Shown: in pieces, positions 6,015 to 15,100 of the stretch
Layout of the letters: each line of letters opens with the position of its first letter
Position numbering within the stretch: the first letter of the stretch is position 1
Source of the DNA: an uncultured Altererythrobacter sp.
GTDB taxonomy: Bacteria; Pseudomonadota; Alphaproteobacteria; Sphingomonadales; Sphingomonadaceae
Direction of reading: 5' to 3'
Assembly (NCBI GenBank): GCA_937950385.1
Contig: CALFEA010000295.1
Location: forward strand, 1 to 15,947
DNA length: 15,947 bases
Made by a program: the position numbers and the translations under genes
Notes under the pieces: model-generated
Databases searched by the model: none
What the model was told of the DNA's origin: nothing
What the model saw: only the letters and a program-made list of their open reading frames with translations

Positions 6015-7365
6015 AAAAGTCGGTGACTTCGACCTCAAGCACGCGGAAGCCCTCAACGAAATTGGCACGCACGCGCTTAACGTCGCCGGCCACATGCACG
6101 CGCATTTTCTTGGCTTGCAATTCCTCCAGCAAGATCCGCAATTGCAGCTCTGCCAGCCGCGCTCCTACGCAGCGGTGAATACCGTAACCAAAGGCGAGAT
6201 GGCGGCGCGCATTTTCGCGGGTAATATCCAGCTTCGATGCGTTCTCAAAAACCTCCTCATCGCGGTTGGCAGAATTATACCACAGCACGACTTTATCGCC
6301 CTTTTTGATGGTCTGTCCGAACACTTCGGTATCCTCGGTGCAGGTCCGGCGCATATGTTTGAGCGGGGTTTGATAGCGGATGCATTCCTGCACAGCATTG
6401 GGGATGAGATCAGGCTGTTCTTCGAACAATTTGCGCTGATCGGGGAATTTATCCATCGCGTGAATAATGCCCGACATTGTGTTGCGCGTGGTGTCATTGC
6501 CGCCAACGATCAGCAGCACCAAATTGCCCATAAATTCCTGCGGGCTCATCTGGTTCATCGCAGGCGAATGGATCATCATGGAAATAAGGTCGAGGCCGGG
6601 TTCTTCGCCCGATTTCTTCGCCCATAATTCTTGGAAATATTGCGCCATTTCCATCTGAATACCGCGGCGGGTTTCTTCCATGCTTTTGCCTGCTAGCATC
6701 AGCTCGGTATCACCTGACCAATCGGACCAAAAGGTCAGCAGATCACGGTCTTCCCATGGGAAATCAAACAGCAAGGCGAGCATGCCCGTGGTTAGCGGGA
6801 TGGAAACCTCATCGACCCAATTGAAGACCTTGCCGCGCGGCAGGGCGTCCAAACATTCGCTGGTGCGCTGGCGGATTGAATCTTCCATCCGCTTCATTTC
6901 AGCCGGTTTAAAAGCAGGCGCTACTGTGCGGCGCTGGCCGGTGTGCTTGGGCCGGTCCATCGCGATGAACATCGGCAATTCGAACCGTTCATCGGCCTCT
7001 TCATTCTCATCCTCGATCCGCTCAAGGATGGTGATGCCGCCATGTTCCCAGCTAGAGGAAAAAACCTCGGGCAAGGCTTCGATATGCTGGATAACCTTGT
7101 GGCTTACTGCGCTCCAATAGGGGCCGAACGGGCTCTCTGGGATGTAATGCAGCGGGCCTGCTTCGCGCATTTCGGCAAATATCGGTTCCCATGTGTTTTC
7201 GGCGTAAATATCGCTGCGGCTCGTATCCCATTTGTGCGGGTGGTCTGGTTTGGAATCCGGATTGGCGGCAAAATGCGCTTTCAATGCGTCATGCGCTTTA
7301 GGCGCGCGTGTCCATTGTTTTTGCTGCGGTTTGTCTTCGGCCAGCGTCGCCATATCTCTCTCCAT
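6013..7365 (-). CDS. Cytochrome P450, CYP153 family (terminal alkane / fatty-acid hydroxylase type)
   Basis: A 450-residue soluble class I P450. The haem-ligand loop is AFGYGIHRCVG (391-401) with cysteine C399. The ExxR pair is E327/R330. The I-helix oxygen-activation motif is GGNDTT (288-293). CYP153 hallmarks are present: SPFGPYWSAV (78-87), MFIAMDRPKH (132-141), LLIVGGNDTTRNTMSG in the I-helix, and QTIKKGDKVVLWY. CYP153 enzymes hydroxylate medium-chain alkanes, fatty acids or related chains at the terminal carbon, using a ferredoxin and an FAD-dependent ferredoxin reductase. The BC-loop region carries an acidic stretch (EDENEEADE, 118-126) that seems longer than in relatives I recall. Two starts are plausible: ATG 7365 with AAGGAG 9 nt upstream, or ATG 7353 with GGAG 6 nt upstream. 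The upstream gap has a large nested dyad suggesting tight transcriptional control. No ferredoxin gene is adjacent. The true substrate is unknown. Confidence 0.93.
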   Translation of the reverse strand: MERDMATLAEDKPQQKQWTRAPKAHDALKAHFAANPDSKPDHPHKWDTSRSDIYAENTWEPIFAEMREAGPLHYIPESPFGPYWSAVSHKVIQHIEALPEVFSSSWEHGGITILERIEDENEEADERFELPMFIAMDRPKHTGQRRTVAPAFKPAEMKRMEDSIRQRTSECLDALPRGKVFNWVDEVSIPLTTGMLALLFDFPWEDRDLLTFWSDWSGDTELMLAGKSMEETRRGIQMEMAQYFQELWAKKSGEEPGLDLISMMIHSPAMNQMSPQEFMGNLVLLIVGGNDTTRNTMSGIIHAMDKFPDQRKLFEEQPDLIPNAVQECIRYQTPLKHMRRTCTEDTEVFGQTIKKGDKVVLWYNSANRDEEVFENASKLDITRENARRHLAFGYGIHRCVGARLAELQLRILLEELQAKKMRVHVAGDVKRVRANFVEGFRVLEVEVTDF

Positions 7366-7374
7366 TGGTGGCGA

Positions 7375-7380
7375 CTCCTT
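7375..7380 (-). promoter_or_regulatory. Ribosome-binding site of the P450
   Basis: AAGGAG on the minus strand lies 9 nt before the ATG at 7365. Four codons further in, GGAG also precedes a second ATG (7353), so either start could be used, giving 450 or 446 residues. The upstream site favours 7365. Confidence 0.5.
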
Positions 7381-7394
7381 AGTCAGGGCCGCGC

Positions 7395-7456
7395 TTAGGT
7401 TTGCATCCTGCCCGTATTGACATGAATGTCAATATGAGTTGCGAAGGCGAACCTAA
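7395..7456. promoter_or_regulatory. Outer inverted repeat surrounding the P450 promoter palindrome
   Basis: TTAGGTTTGC (7395-7404) and GCGAACCTAA (7447-7456) are inverted copies matching at 9 of 10 positions. They are nearly concentric with the inner palindrome (centres 7425.5 and 7424.5). The right arm begins 2 bp after the permease stop codon on the minus strand. It could be a second regulator's half-sites, a looping site, or the outer stem of an RNA structure. No T-run follows, which argues against a simple terminator. Confidence 0.45.
7415..7434. promoter_or_regulatory. Perfect 9+9 bp palindrome: candidate operator of the P450 gene
   Basis: TATTGACAT and ATGTCAATA are perfect inverted arms around a 2-bp GA centre, 49 bp before the P450 ATG. 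Each arm contains TTGACA, the consensus -35 hexamer, so a bound repressor would block RNA polymerase. The size and compact symmetry suit a dimeric TetR/AcrR- or GntR-type repressor. No regulator gene is visible in the window. Confidence 0.6.
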
Positions 7457-7458
7457 TG

Positions 7459-8727
7459 TTATGCAGGTGTGCGTTTAAGCAATCGCTGCCAGACCGAGCG
7501 CTTATTCGCACCTCCGCCTGAACCCGATTTCATTACCCGGCTGCGGAAGAGTTTCGCGCCGAAGCGGATGAAGATCAGCACCCAAATCGCTTGATAGAGG
7601 AACGCGGCCAGATGCGGCCACAATAGCTCGCTTTGGGCAGCGCGCGCTGTCATTGCAAAGGGGGAGCTCAGCGGGAAGGCTATGGTCGCCAATTCCACCC
7701 AAATGCTCGCGCCGACCAAAGCAAAGCTGGCGAAGATGAAGATGAAAAGCTGCATCATTGTTACCGGCATCGACAGGGTTTGCACCTCGCGCACTGTGCT
7801 TGCGAGCGCGCCAATCGTCAGGAAGATTGAGCCGATGAGGAGGTAACCCATGGAGAAATTGACGACGAACAAGAATGCAAACAGGGGCCAGCCAACGCCG
7901 GGCTCTGGCATATTGTCGACCACTGCGCGGTACCCGCCGACATCACCGCCCAGATAATAAAACAGCCCGGCAAGGCTGAACCATACTGAGATCCCGACCA
8001 AAGATATGGCCAGCATGGCGAATAATTTGCCAAGGAATACTGCATCCATCGGCAGGGCTGCGGCGAGGATTTCGATGATCTTATTGGCCTTTTCCTCAAC
8101 CAGATTGGACAGGACCATGCCCGCCAGCATCATCATCAGCATGAAAAGCACAGTCATGGATGTTTGCGCTGTATCCTTGCGCTGGTCTTTGATCTTGAGC
8201 CCGCTGGTCTCGATTTCTTCGGTAACGAGATCGGGATAGGCAACCGTGCCGCCTGATTTGGTCAGTGCCAATTGCATGGCAATCAGCCCTTTCCATGCGT
8301 GCAGCCGATCGGGCGTCGCACTCAGCAAAGGCTCGTCCAAAGAGCCCGCCAGCACCGCGCCATATTTGCCGCTCGTGTCTTTTAAAACAGTGGCGGGATC
8401 GGCCGGGCCGCCGTTTCTTGCCAGTGGCAATCGTTCAATTTTGGGCACGGATCTTTCGCCCAATTGCTCCGCCATTTTTTCGCGTGCACGTTCCAAACGG
8501 ATGGTGTCATTTTCCTCCATCTGAACAGCGATCGCTGGAAGAATTTTGGTCTCTGATTGGATCGAGCCAAGTCCAAAGGCGATGCCCATAACAATCGCGG
8601 GGAATAATGGCCCCAGCAGGAAAAACAGGAAGCTGCGCGAGAACAGGATCGCGGTAAAATCGCGCCGTGCCACAACATAAGCGGCTTGCAGCATGGTGAG
8701 GCGGGCGGTCTGAGAAGTATCGATCAT
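7459..8727 (-). CDS. ABC-2 type transporter permease, NatB-like
   Basis: A 422-residue membrane subunit of an ABC exporter. A cytoplasmic N-terminus leads to helix 1 (33-54), then a large extracytoplasmic domain (about 55-188), then five further helices (about 190-210, 232-258, 280-308, 322-345, 370-390). This is the topology of ABC-2 family NatB/YhaP-like permeases. EEKANKIIEIL (211-221) after helix 2 is the typical coupling-helix-like segment of this family. The C-terminus is basic. Its ATG overlaps the stop of the ATPase gene (ATGA, 8724-8727), so the two are translationally coupled. NatAB was described as a sodium exporter in Bacillus, but this family is broad; the substrate here is unknown. 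Confidence 0.88.
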   Translation of the reverse strand: MIDTSQTARLTMLQAAYVVARRDFTAILFSRSFLFFLLGPLFPAIVMGIAFGLGSIQSETKILPAIAVQMEENDTIRLERAREKMAEQLGERSVPKIERLPLARNGGPADPATVLKDTSGKYGAVLAGSLDEPLLSATPDRLHAWKGLIAMQLALTKSGGTVAYPDLVTEEIETSGLKIKDQRKDTAQTSMTVLFMLMMMLAGMVLSNLVEEKANKIIEILAAALPMDAVFLGKLFAMLAISLVGISVWFSLAGLFYYLGGDVGGYRAVVDNMPEPGVGWPLFAFLFVVNFSMGYLLIGSIFLTIGALASTVREVQTLSMPVTMMQLFIFIFASFALVGASIWVELATIAFPLSSPFAMTARAAQSELLWPHLAAFLYQAIWVLIFIRFGAKLFRSRVMKSGSGGGANKRSVWQRLLKRTPA

Positions 8728-9728
8728 GCGGCCTCTCCTGCTTCTTCGCCCATTTCAGCAGCGGCGGCCTCGCCAGCGATATGCACGAATGCGTCGTGCA
8801 GGCCCGCGCGCTCGATGGAAAGCGAGAGGATGCCTGCCTCGCCCTCGATTAGCTGGCGCAGCAAAGGTTCAACGCCGCCACCTGGCAGATCGAACATGAA
8901 GTAATCGCCTTCGCGCCGAGCGTCTTTTGGCAAGGCGTTTGTCCACGCCCCTTCGCGCGCCCGTGTTTCCAAACGCACTTGGGCCGGAATGCGGTCACGC
9001 GCAGCCTCCACGCTGCCGGCATAGGGCACTTTGCCGCCGGCAATGATCGCCACGCCTTCGCACAGGCGTTCGGCATGGTGGATGACATGGGTGGAGAAAA
9101 TCACCGTGGTGCCGTCCTCTGCCAGCGCGCGGATCATGCGCTCCAGCTTGCCTTGATTGATGGCATCGAGGCCGGAGAACGGCTCGTCCAGAACCACCAA
9201 TTTGGGCCGGTGGATGAGCGTGCCGAGCAATTGCACGGTCTGCGCCATGCCTTTCGACAGCTGGCGAATTTGCCGGTCGGCAGCATGAGACAGCCCGTGC
9301 TGCTCCAGCAATTCCAGCCCGCGCTTCTTGCCCTCTTCCAATGTCAGCCCGCGCAATGCGCCCATAAAGGCGACCGCTTCGATGGCTTTCATGCTTGGGT
9401 AAAGCCCGCGTTCTTCCGGCAAATAGCCGATCAACCGCGCAATATCATGCGGGCGGTCATGGCCAAACACGCGGCGCACGCCTTCGTCAGGGTCAATAAT
9501 GCCGAGCAGCATGCGCAATGTCGTCGTTTTGCCCGCGCCATTGGGGCCAAGCACGCCGTAAATCGCGCCTTCTGGCACGGATAGATCGACATTATGCACC
9601 GCGATTGTGTCATCAAATCGTTTGACCAATCCGCGCGCTTCAATCGCCAAAGGACGGCTCTCGCCATTTCCTTCTGCTGTGATTTCCGATTTGCCCGAGG
9701 CTGTGTGTTCGCTTACCGCAATATCCAT
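8724..9728 (-). CDS. ABC transporter ATP-binding protein, NatA-like
   Basis: A 334-residue ATPase partner of the adjoining permease. Walker A is GPNGAGKT (61-68), the signature is LSKGM (157-161), Walker B is VVLDE (178-182) and the switch histidine is H214. The LSKG signature, in place of LSGG, is normal for NatA/CcmA-like ATPases. A C-terminal extension of about 95 residues matches the accessory domain common in this group. The first 28 residues precede the ABC fold and look unstructured. ATG 9728 has no clear Shine-Dalgarno; a 10-bp palindrome lies 8 nt upstream. It is transcribed divergently from queG across a 46-bp gap. All catalytic residues are present, so it should hydrolyse ATP. Confidence 0.92.
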   Translation of the reverse strand: MDIAVSEHTASGKSEITAEGNGESRPLAIEARGLVKRFDDTIAVHNVDLSVPEGAIYGVLGPNGAGKTTTLRMLLGIIDPDEGVRRVFGHDRPHDIARLIGYLPEERGLYPSMKAIEAVAFMGALRGLTLEEGKKRGLELLEQHGLSHAADRQIRQLSKGMAQTVQLLGTLIHRPKLVVLDEPFSGLDAINQGKLERMIRALAEDGTTVIFSTHVIHHAERLCEGVAIIAGGKVPYAGSVEAARDRIPAQVRLETRAREGAWTNALPKDARREGDYFMFDLPGGGVEPLLRQLIEGEAGILSLSIERAGLHDAFVHIAGEAAAAEMGEEAGEAA

Positions 9729-9736
9729 GGCTGCGG

Positions 9737-9746
9737 GGGTTAACCC
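9737..9746. promoter_or_regulatory. Palindrome GGGTTAACCC between divergent natA-like and queG genes
   Basis: A perfect 10-bp palindrome in the 46-bp intergenic region, 8 bp before the ATPase start and 28 bp before queG. Promoters for both genes must overlap here or lie inside the opposite gene. It could be an operator; it also contains TTAACC, a half-site-like element for CtrA, without a correctly spaced partner. Confidence 0.3.
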
Positions 9747-9774
9747 TGATGGCTAAACAGGAGCAACCCCAAGC

Positions 9775-10836
9775 GTGGTTAACGCCGATGCAATCATTAC
9801 CTTGCGCGAAGACCTGATCGCAGAGGCGCGGGCGCTTGGCTTTGCCGCGATTGGCTTTGCAGCGCCGGGCGAGGATGCGGTGCGCGCTAGCCGTTTAGAG
9901 ACGTGGCTGGGCGAGGGCTATCACGGCGAGATGGAGTGGATGGAAGCGCGCGCAGATGTGCGCCGCTCGCCAGAGGCGATGTGGCCAGAGGCACGCAGCG
10001 TCATTGCGCTCGGTATGAGCTATGCGCCTGCATCGGACCCCTTCGCGCTGGAAGGCGATGACAAACACGCCCGCATTTCGGTCTATGCCCAGGGCAAGGA
10101 TTATCACGATACGGTCAAGAAGAAGTTGAAGGCTTTGGGCCGCTGGATGAGCGCGAAGGCGCCCGATAAGCCCTTGAAAGTCTTCGTTGATACAGCGCCC
10201 GTAATGGAAAAACCTTTGGGCGAGGCGGCGGGACTTGGTTGGCAGGGCAAGCACACCAATCTGGTCAGCAAATCCCATGGCAATTGGCTGTTTCTAGGCG
10301 CGATTTATTCGACCATTCCCTTTGCCCCCGATGAGCCGCATGCCGATCGTTGCGGATCGTGCAATGCGTGCCAGACGGCGTGCCCAACCGATGCATTCCC
10401 CGCGCCTTACCAATTGGATGCGCGGCGCTGCATTTCCTACCTCACCATTGAGCATAAGGGCCCGATCCCAGAGGAATTTCGCAAGCCCATGGGCAACCGC
10501 ATTTATGGCTGCGATGATTGCCTCGCCATATGCCCATGGAACAAATTTGCCGATACCGCGCACCGGCATAAGGATTTTGCTGCGCGTGCCGAATTGACCG
10601 CGCCGCGTTTGGATGAGTTGCTGGCGCTGGATGATGCTGGCTTTCGCACGCTGTTCTCAGGCTCGCCGATTAAGCGGATTGGGCGGGATAGATTTGTGCG
10701 CAATTGCGCGATTGCGGCTGGCAATAGTGGGAATGCAGATTTGCTGGGGGCGGTCAACGCCTTAGTGGATGATCCCGATCGAGTGGTGGCTGAAGCCGCG
10801 CAATGGGCCAAAGCTCAGCTCAGATCAGCGATTTAA
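9775..10836 (+). CDS. queG: Epoxyqueuosine reductase QueG
   Basis: A 353-residue cobalamin-dependent iron-sulfur enzyme that reduces epoxyqueuosine to queuosine in the wobble position of tRNAs with GUN anticodons; cytoplasmic. The N-terminal cobalamin-binding domain ends with [10 protein letters not shown] (137-146), where D139 is the proposed proton donor. [12 protein letters not shown] (153-164) is a strongly conserved family block. Two 4Fe-4S clusters are provided by C193, C196, C199, C203, C219, C246, C249 and C253, all present. The C-terminal about 60 residues resemble the HEAT-like repeat of the family. The GTG at 9775 is chosen because an in-frame TAA lies at 9754; AGGAG is 11 nt upstream, a little far. 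Its 3' end overlaps the convergent reductase gene by 17 bp. Confidence 0.95.
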   Translation: MVNADAIITLREDLIAEARALGFAAIGFAAPGEDAVRASRLETWLGEGYHGEMEWMEARADVRRSPEAMWPEARSVIALGMSYAPASDPFALEGDDKHARISVYAQGKDYHDTVKKKLKALGRWMSAKAPDKPLKVFVDTAPVMEKPLGEAAGLGWQGKHTNLVSKSHGNWLFLGAIYSTIPFAPDEPHADRCGSCNACQTACPTDAFPAPYQLDARRCISYLTIEHKGPIPEEFRKPMGNRIYGCDDCLAICPWNKFADTAHRHKDFAARAELTAPRLDELLALDDAGFRTLFSGSPIKRIGRDRFVRNCAIAAGNSGNADLLGAVNALVDDPDRVVAEAAQWAKAQLRSAI

Positions 10837-12049
10837 GCGCGATTTCCGTGTCGGCCAGAACGTCTGCATCAATAACGCCGGGTTCGCTTTCCAGCAATTT
10901 GCGCGCCTGCACATAATCCTTGGCATTATTGACGCAATCAAAGGCAATCGGCCTGCCCTCTTTCAAATAGCAGACGGTAAATTTGCGCAGTTCAGGATCG
11001 CCGCGCAGCACCGTTTGGTCAAAGTCGAGGCTGAGGCCTGCGGTCTGCAATTTCAAATCATATTGGTTTGACCAGAACCACGGCAGCGCGTGATAGGCCT
11101 GTTTGTCGCCCATAATCGCGCGGGCGACCACATTGGCCATATCATTGGCGTTTTGTACCGATTCCAGCCGGATCACGGCTTGGCCTGCATAGGGATTGGC
11201 GTGGGTGGCGCAGTCGCCAATCGCATAAATATCGTCGAGCGATGTGCGGCAATAGACGTCGACATCGACACCGTTTGAGCCCGCCGCTCCGCTTGCGATC
11301 AGCGGCGCGACTGAGGGGATAATGCCAATCCCGACAATCACCATATCGGCAGGAAGAATTTCGCCGTCACCCAGCTTTACGCCGGTGACTTTTCCGTCCT
11401 CATCCTCGATGGCCTCAACCGCGGTTTCAAGCCGGAAATCGACGCCATGTTTCGTGTGCTCGGCCTGGTAAAAAGCGCTGAGTTCTTCCCCCGCAACGCG
11501 GGCCAAAACACGCGGCAATGCCTCTAGCAAAGTGACATCGCATTCCAATTTGCGCAGCACAGCGGCGGCTTCCAAGCCGATATAACCGCCGCCAATAATG
11601 ACGGCCTTTTTCGCGCCCGCTTCCAATTGCGCCATGATCGCATCAACATCGCTGCGGTTGCGCACCGAATGGACATTTTTCAAGCTTGCGCCGGGACAAG
11701 ACAATCGGCGCGGATCGCCGCCGCCTGCCCAGATGAGCTTGCGATAGCCAACCATGCTGCCATCAGACAAAGTGACTTGATGGCTCATCCAGTCAACTTC
11801 GGTCACAGCGGCGCCCAATTGCAGGGTAATACCTTTATCGGCCCAGAATTTCTCAGGGCGAATCATAATCCGCTCAAACGGCTTATCTCCGGCGAGATAC
11901 TCCTTAGACAAGGGCGGGCGTTCATAGGGCGGATTGCTGTCACGCCCCAGCATTAGGATCGTGTCCTCATGCCCCTGTTGGCGCAGTGCAATGGCAACTT
12001 GGGCGGCAGCATGGCCTGTGCCCACAATGACGATATCAGCCGAATTCAT
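10820..12049 (-). CDS. FAD-dependent ferredoxin reductase (putidaredoxin-reductase type)
   Basis: A 409-residue flavoprotein that passes electrons from NADH to a ferredoxin (or rubredoxin). The FAD-binding fold starts with GTGHAAA (10-16). Family blocks [12 protein letters not shown] and [10 protein letters not shown] follow. A second Rossmann fold, [13 protein letters not shown], binds NAD(P)H, and YAIGDCA is the C-terminal FAD contact. This arrangement is typical of reductases serving P450s and Rieske oxygenases. A TTG at 12085 is in frame, but the ATG at 12049 places the first beta strand normally and is preferred; AAGG lies 9 nt upstream. It follows the glutamate dehydrogenase gene on the same strand by 72 nt. 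It could serve the CYP153 located 3.5 kb away (inference), but no ferredoxin gene is beside it. Confidence 0.92.
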   Translation of the reverse strand: MNSADIVIVGTGHAAAQVAIALRQQGHEDTILMLGRDSNPPYERPPLSKEYLAGDKPFERIMIRPEKFWADKGITLQLGAAVTEVDWMSHQVTLSDGSMVGYRKLIWAGGGDPRRLSCPGASLKNVHSVRNRSDVDAIMAQLEAGAKKAVIIGGGYIGLEAAAVLRKLECDVTLLEALPRVLARVAGEELSAFYQAEHTKHGVDFRLETAVEAIEDEDGKVTGVKLGDGEILPADMVIVGIGIIPSVAPLIASGAAGSNGVDVDVYCRTSLDDIYAIGDCATHANPYAGQAVIRLESVQNANDMANVVARAIMGDKQAYHALPWFWSNQYDLKLQTAGLSLDFDQTVLRGDPELRKFTVCYLKEGRPIAFDCVNNAKDYVQARKLLESEPGVIDADVLADTEIALKSLI

Positions 12050-12121
12050 GGACAAAAGCCTTGTCGCAAACGTCCCGAAGGTCAAGCGTAGAGGTGTAAT
12101 TTCTGTAAGTTGAAGGCCGCT

Positions 12122-15100
12122 CTACCGCTCCAGCAGATTGCGCGCTTGGCTGGCGATTTGGGCCAGCATAGAGGGGGCAACATGCGGCTGCGCCTCTGCG
12201 CGGGCGACCATGGCGCGGAACTGGCTAATCGCGAGCGCATTTTCTTGGGCCCAGGCCTCCACCGCTTTGGCTGGATCGGATTTCTTCGCTTTACTGCGCA
12301 ATAGTCGCCGCAGAAAATCGAGCCGCATATGCTGGAAATCGCGCGCTAGCCCTGCAACAAGCAGTCGTTCCCACACATCGGATGGCTCCATCAGTGATGC
12401 CGTGCTTTGCGCCCAATCAAGGCCGAGGCTAATGCCGAGCGCGCTGAATGCGCCGGTCAGCTTCTTGGGGGATATCTCTGCATCCTGTGCCAATTTGGCA
12501 AGGCCAGCTGAGCCGTCCAATTCGAACAAATGGGTGACTGCATCGGCAATATCTTTGGGCGCGCCACCGCTGGTGATTTCTGCATGCATTTTGGCGGATT
12601 GCTCGCGCGCTTGACCAACCAATAGCGTCTCTCGTGCACCGCTTAGCACTTTGACACCGGCGCGCAGTTCAGCCGCCAATTCAGATGGCGCGCGTTTGCC
12701 TGCCCCCAACCGCAGCAAATCGGCCATTTGGCCCCGTGCCGCGATCGCTACGCGCTCAAACAGCATGATCCGCGTGGGTTCAGGCATGTCGGCGCTATCC
12801 AGCATGCGCCACACTTTGCCCATGTCGAACAAAGCGTCGGCGGCCACAAATGCGCTGGCAACAAAATCGAGCGGGACGCTTTCTTCTTCGGCCAATTCAA
12901 ACGGCGCCAAAAGGCCCAAACGGTTGATGATACGATTGGCAAGTTCGGTCGCGATCATCTCGCGCCGCAGCCGGTGGCCTTTGATTTGGACGGCATAGGT
13001 TTTGCGCATATCCTGCGGGAAAGCAGCGATGAGCGCGTCTTCCATGGCGGGATCATCAGGCAATGTGCTGGTTTCAATCGCGTCCTGCAAAACCAGCTTG
13101 GTTGATGACAGCAATACGGACAATTCTGGCCGAACCAAACCTTGCCCATCACTCGCGCGGCGCGAGAAGCTTTCATTGTCGGCCAGCCCCTCGGTCGAAC
13201 GATCGAGATTGCCGCTTTCCTCCAATGTTTCCATCAGGCGCAAATATGATGCGGCGGCGTCTGGCCCGCTGGCTTCTGCGACAGATAACGCCAGCGCTTG
13301 GAGGCGGTTATCCTCCAGCACAATATCGCCGACCTCGTCCGTCATTTTCTCCAGCAGAGCATTGCGCTTTTTGGCGGATAATTTGCCAGATGCTTGCGCG
13401 GCCTGGAGTGCGATTTTGATATTCACTTCATTATCGGAACAATCCACGCCAGCAGAATTGTCGATGTAGTCAGTGTTGATCCGCCCACCTTTCAGCGCAA
13501 ATTCGATCCGGCCTGCCTGCGTAATACCAAGGTTCGCGCCTTCGCCGATGACCTGCGCGCGCAGCTCGTTTGCCGATACACGCAAACCGTCATTGCCCGG
13601 ATCACCAACCGCGATATTATTTTCTGCAGACGCCTTGATATAGGTGCCAATCCCGCCGAACCAGATGAGGCCGACCGGCGCTTTCAGAATTGCGCTGATC
13701 AAGGCTTCGGGTTCAAATTCAGCCTGGTCTACGCCAAGCGCGATCTGGGCTTGTTTGCTCAGCTTAATCAGCTTGGCATCGCGGGCAAAAACGCCGCCGT
13801 CTTTGGAGACAAGTTTGGCGGAGTAATCCTCCCAGCTAGAGCGCGGCAAATCATACAGACGCTGGCGTTCAGCCCAGCTTTTCGCCGGATCTGGGTCGGG
13901 ATCGATAAAGATGTGCCGGTGGTCGAATGCGGCGACCAATTGGATCGATTTGGACAAAAGCATGCCATTGCCGAAGACATCGCCCGACATATCGCCGCAG
14001 CCGACAGCACGGACGGGTTCGGTTTGCACATCGATGCCCATCTCCAAGAAATGCCGCTGCACAGACACCCACGCACCGCGCGCCGTTATGCCCATGGCTT
14101 TGTGATCATAACCGTTCGAGCCGCCGCTGGCGAAGGCATCGCCCAGCCAAAAGCCCGCTTTTTCGGCGATAGCATTGGCGACATCAGAGAAACGCGCTGT
14201 GCCCTTATCGGCGGCAACCACGAAATAAGGGTCTTCGCCATCATGGGTGACCACATCGGATGGGTGGGTGGTTTTGCCGTCTTTCAGATTGTCGGTGACG
14301 GACAAAAGCGTGCGAATGAACAGCTCGTAACTGGCTTGACCCTCAGCCGCCCAAGCATTGCGGTCCAGTGCTGGGTCGGGCAATTGCTTAGGATAGAAAC
14401 CGCCCTTCGCGCCTGCTGGCACGATGACCGCGTTTTTGACCCGCTGGGCCTTCATCAGGCCGAGAATTTCGGTGCGGAAATCATCGCGGCGGTCAGACCA
14501 GCGCAGGCCTCCGCGCGCAATCGGGCCAGAGCGCAAATGAATGCCCTCAACACGGCGGGAATAGACGAAAATTTCGCGCCAAGGCAGGGGTTTGGGCAGG
14601 CCAGGCACAGCGGCGGATTTGATCTTAAAGGCGAGCGCTTCTGTGGCGGCCGGGGCAAAGGCATTGGTGCGCAAAATCGCCTCTACCAAGGCATGATACA
14701 GCCGCAGCAAACGGTCATCATTAATCGCAGCGACTTTGCTCAGCCCAGCTTTGAGTGCGGCGCGCGCACTATTGGCGGCAGTCTCGCGCTTGCCCTTGAA
14801 GGCGGGGTCATGCTGAGCGGTGAACAGCGCGATTAGCGCCTTGGTGACTTTGGGTGCAGCGACCAATGCATCGACGACGGTGTAGATGGTAAAACCCATC
14901 CCCGTCTGACGCAAATAGCGGTAAAATGCGCGCAACCAATTGGCCTCACCCGCCGACAATCCCACAGCGACAACCAGCCGATTGAACGGGCCATTTTCGG
15001 CATCGCCATTGAGAACAGCGGCAATCGCTTCTTCTAAGTCTGGCGCACGGGCAAGCAATTCGCCGGCCTTGCTTCCAGCGGGCAAAGCGAGGTGGAAATC

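Noticed and set aside
5911..6627. A 238-codon open frame on the plus strand opposite the P450
   Set aside because: Its translation shows no family motif and it mirrors the conserved P450 codons, including the haem loop. It is an antisense shadow.
7366..7458. The P450 upstream dyads as an intrinsic terminator of the ABC permease
   Set aside because: The stems are AT-rich and no T-run follows on the minus strand; the TTGACA content and position fit an operator/promoter better.
8979..9584. A 201-codon open frame opposite the ABC ATPase
   Set aside because: It is antisense to intact Walker A, signature and Walker B motifs, with no credible domain of its own.
12088..12125. GTAGAG / CTCTAC inverted repeat after the glutamate dehydrogenase
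   Set aside because: Only 6-bp arms with a 26-nt loop and no T-run; not convincing as a terminator or operator.
13394..14836. A 480-codon open frame on the plus strand, antisense to the glutamate dehydrogenase
   Set aside because: It lies wholly inside a strongly conserved gene on the opposite strand. Its translation has no recognisable domain and is rich in Ile/Ala/Arg/His. Long antisense frames are common in GC-rich genes with this codon bias.
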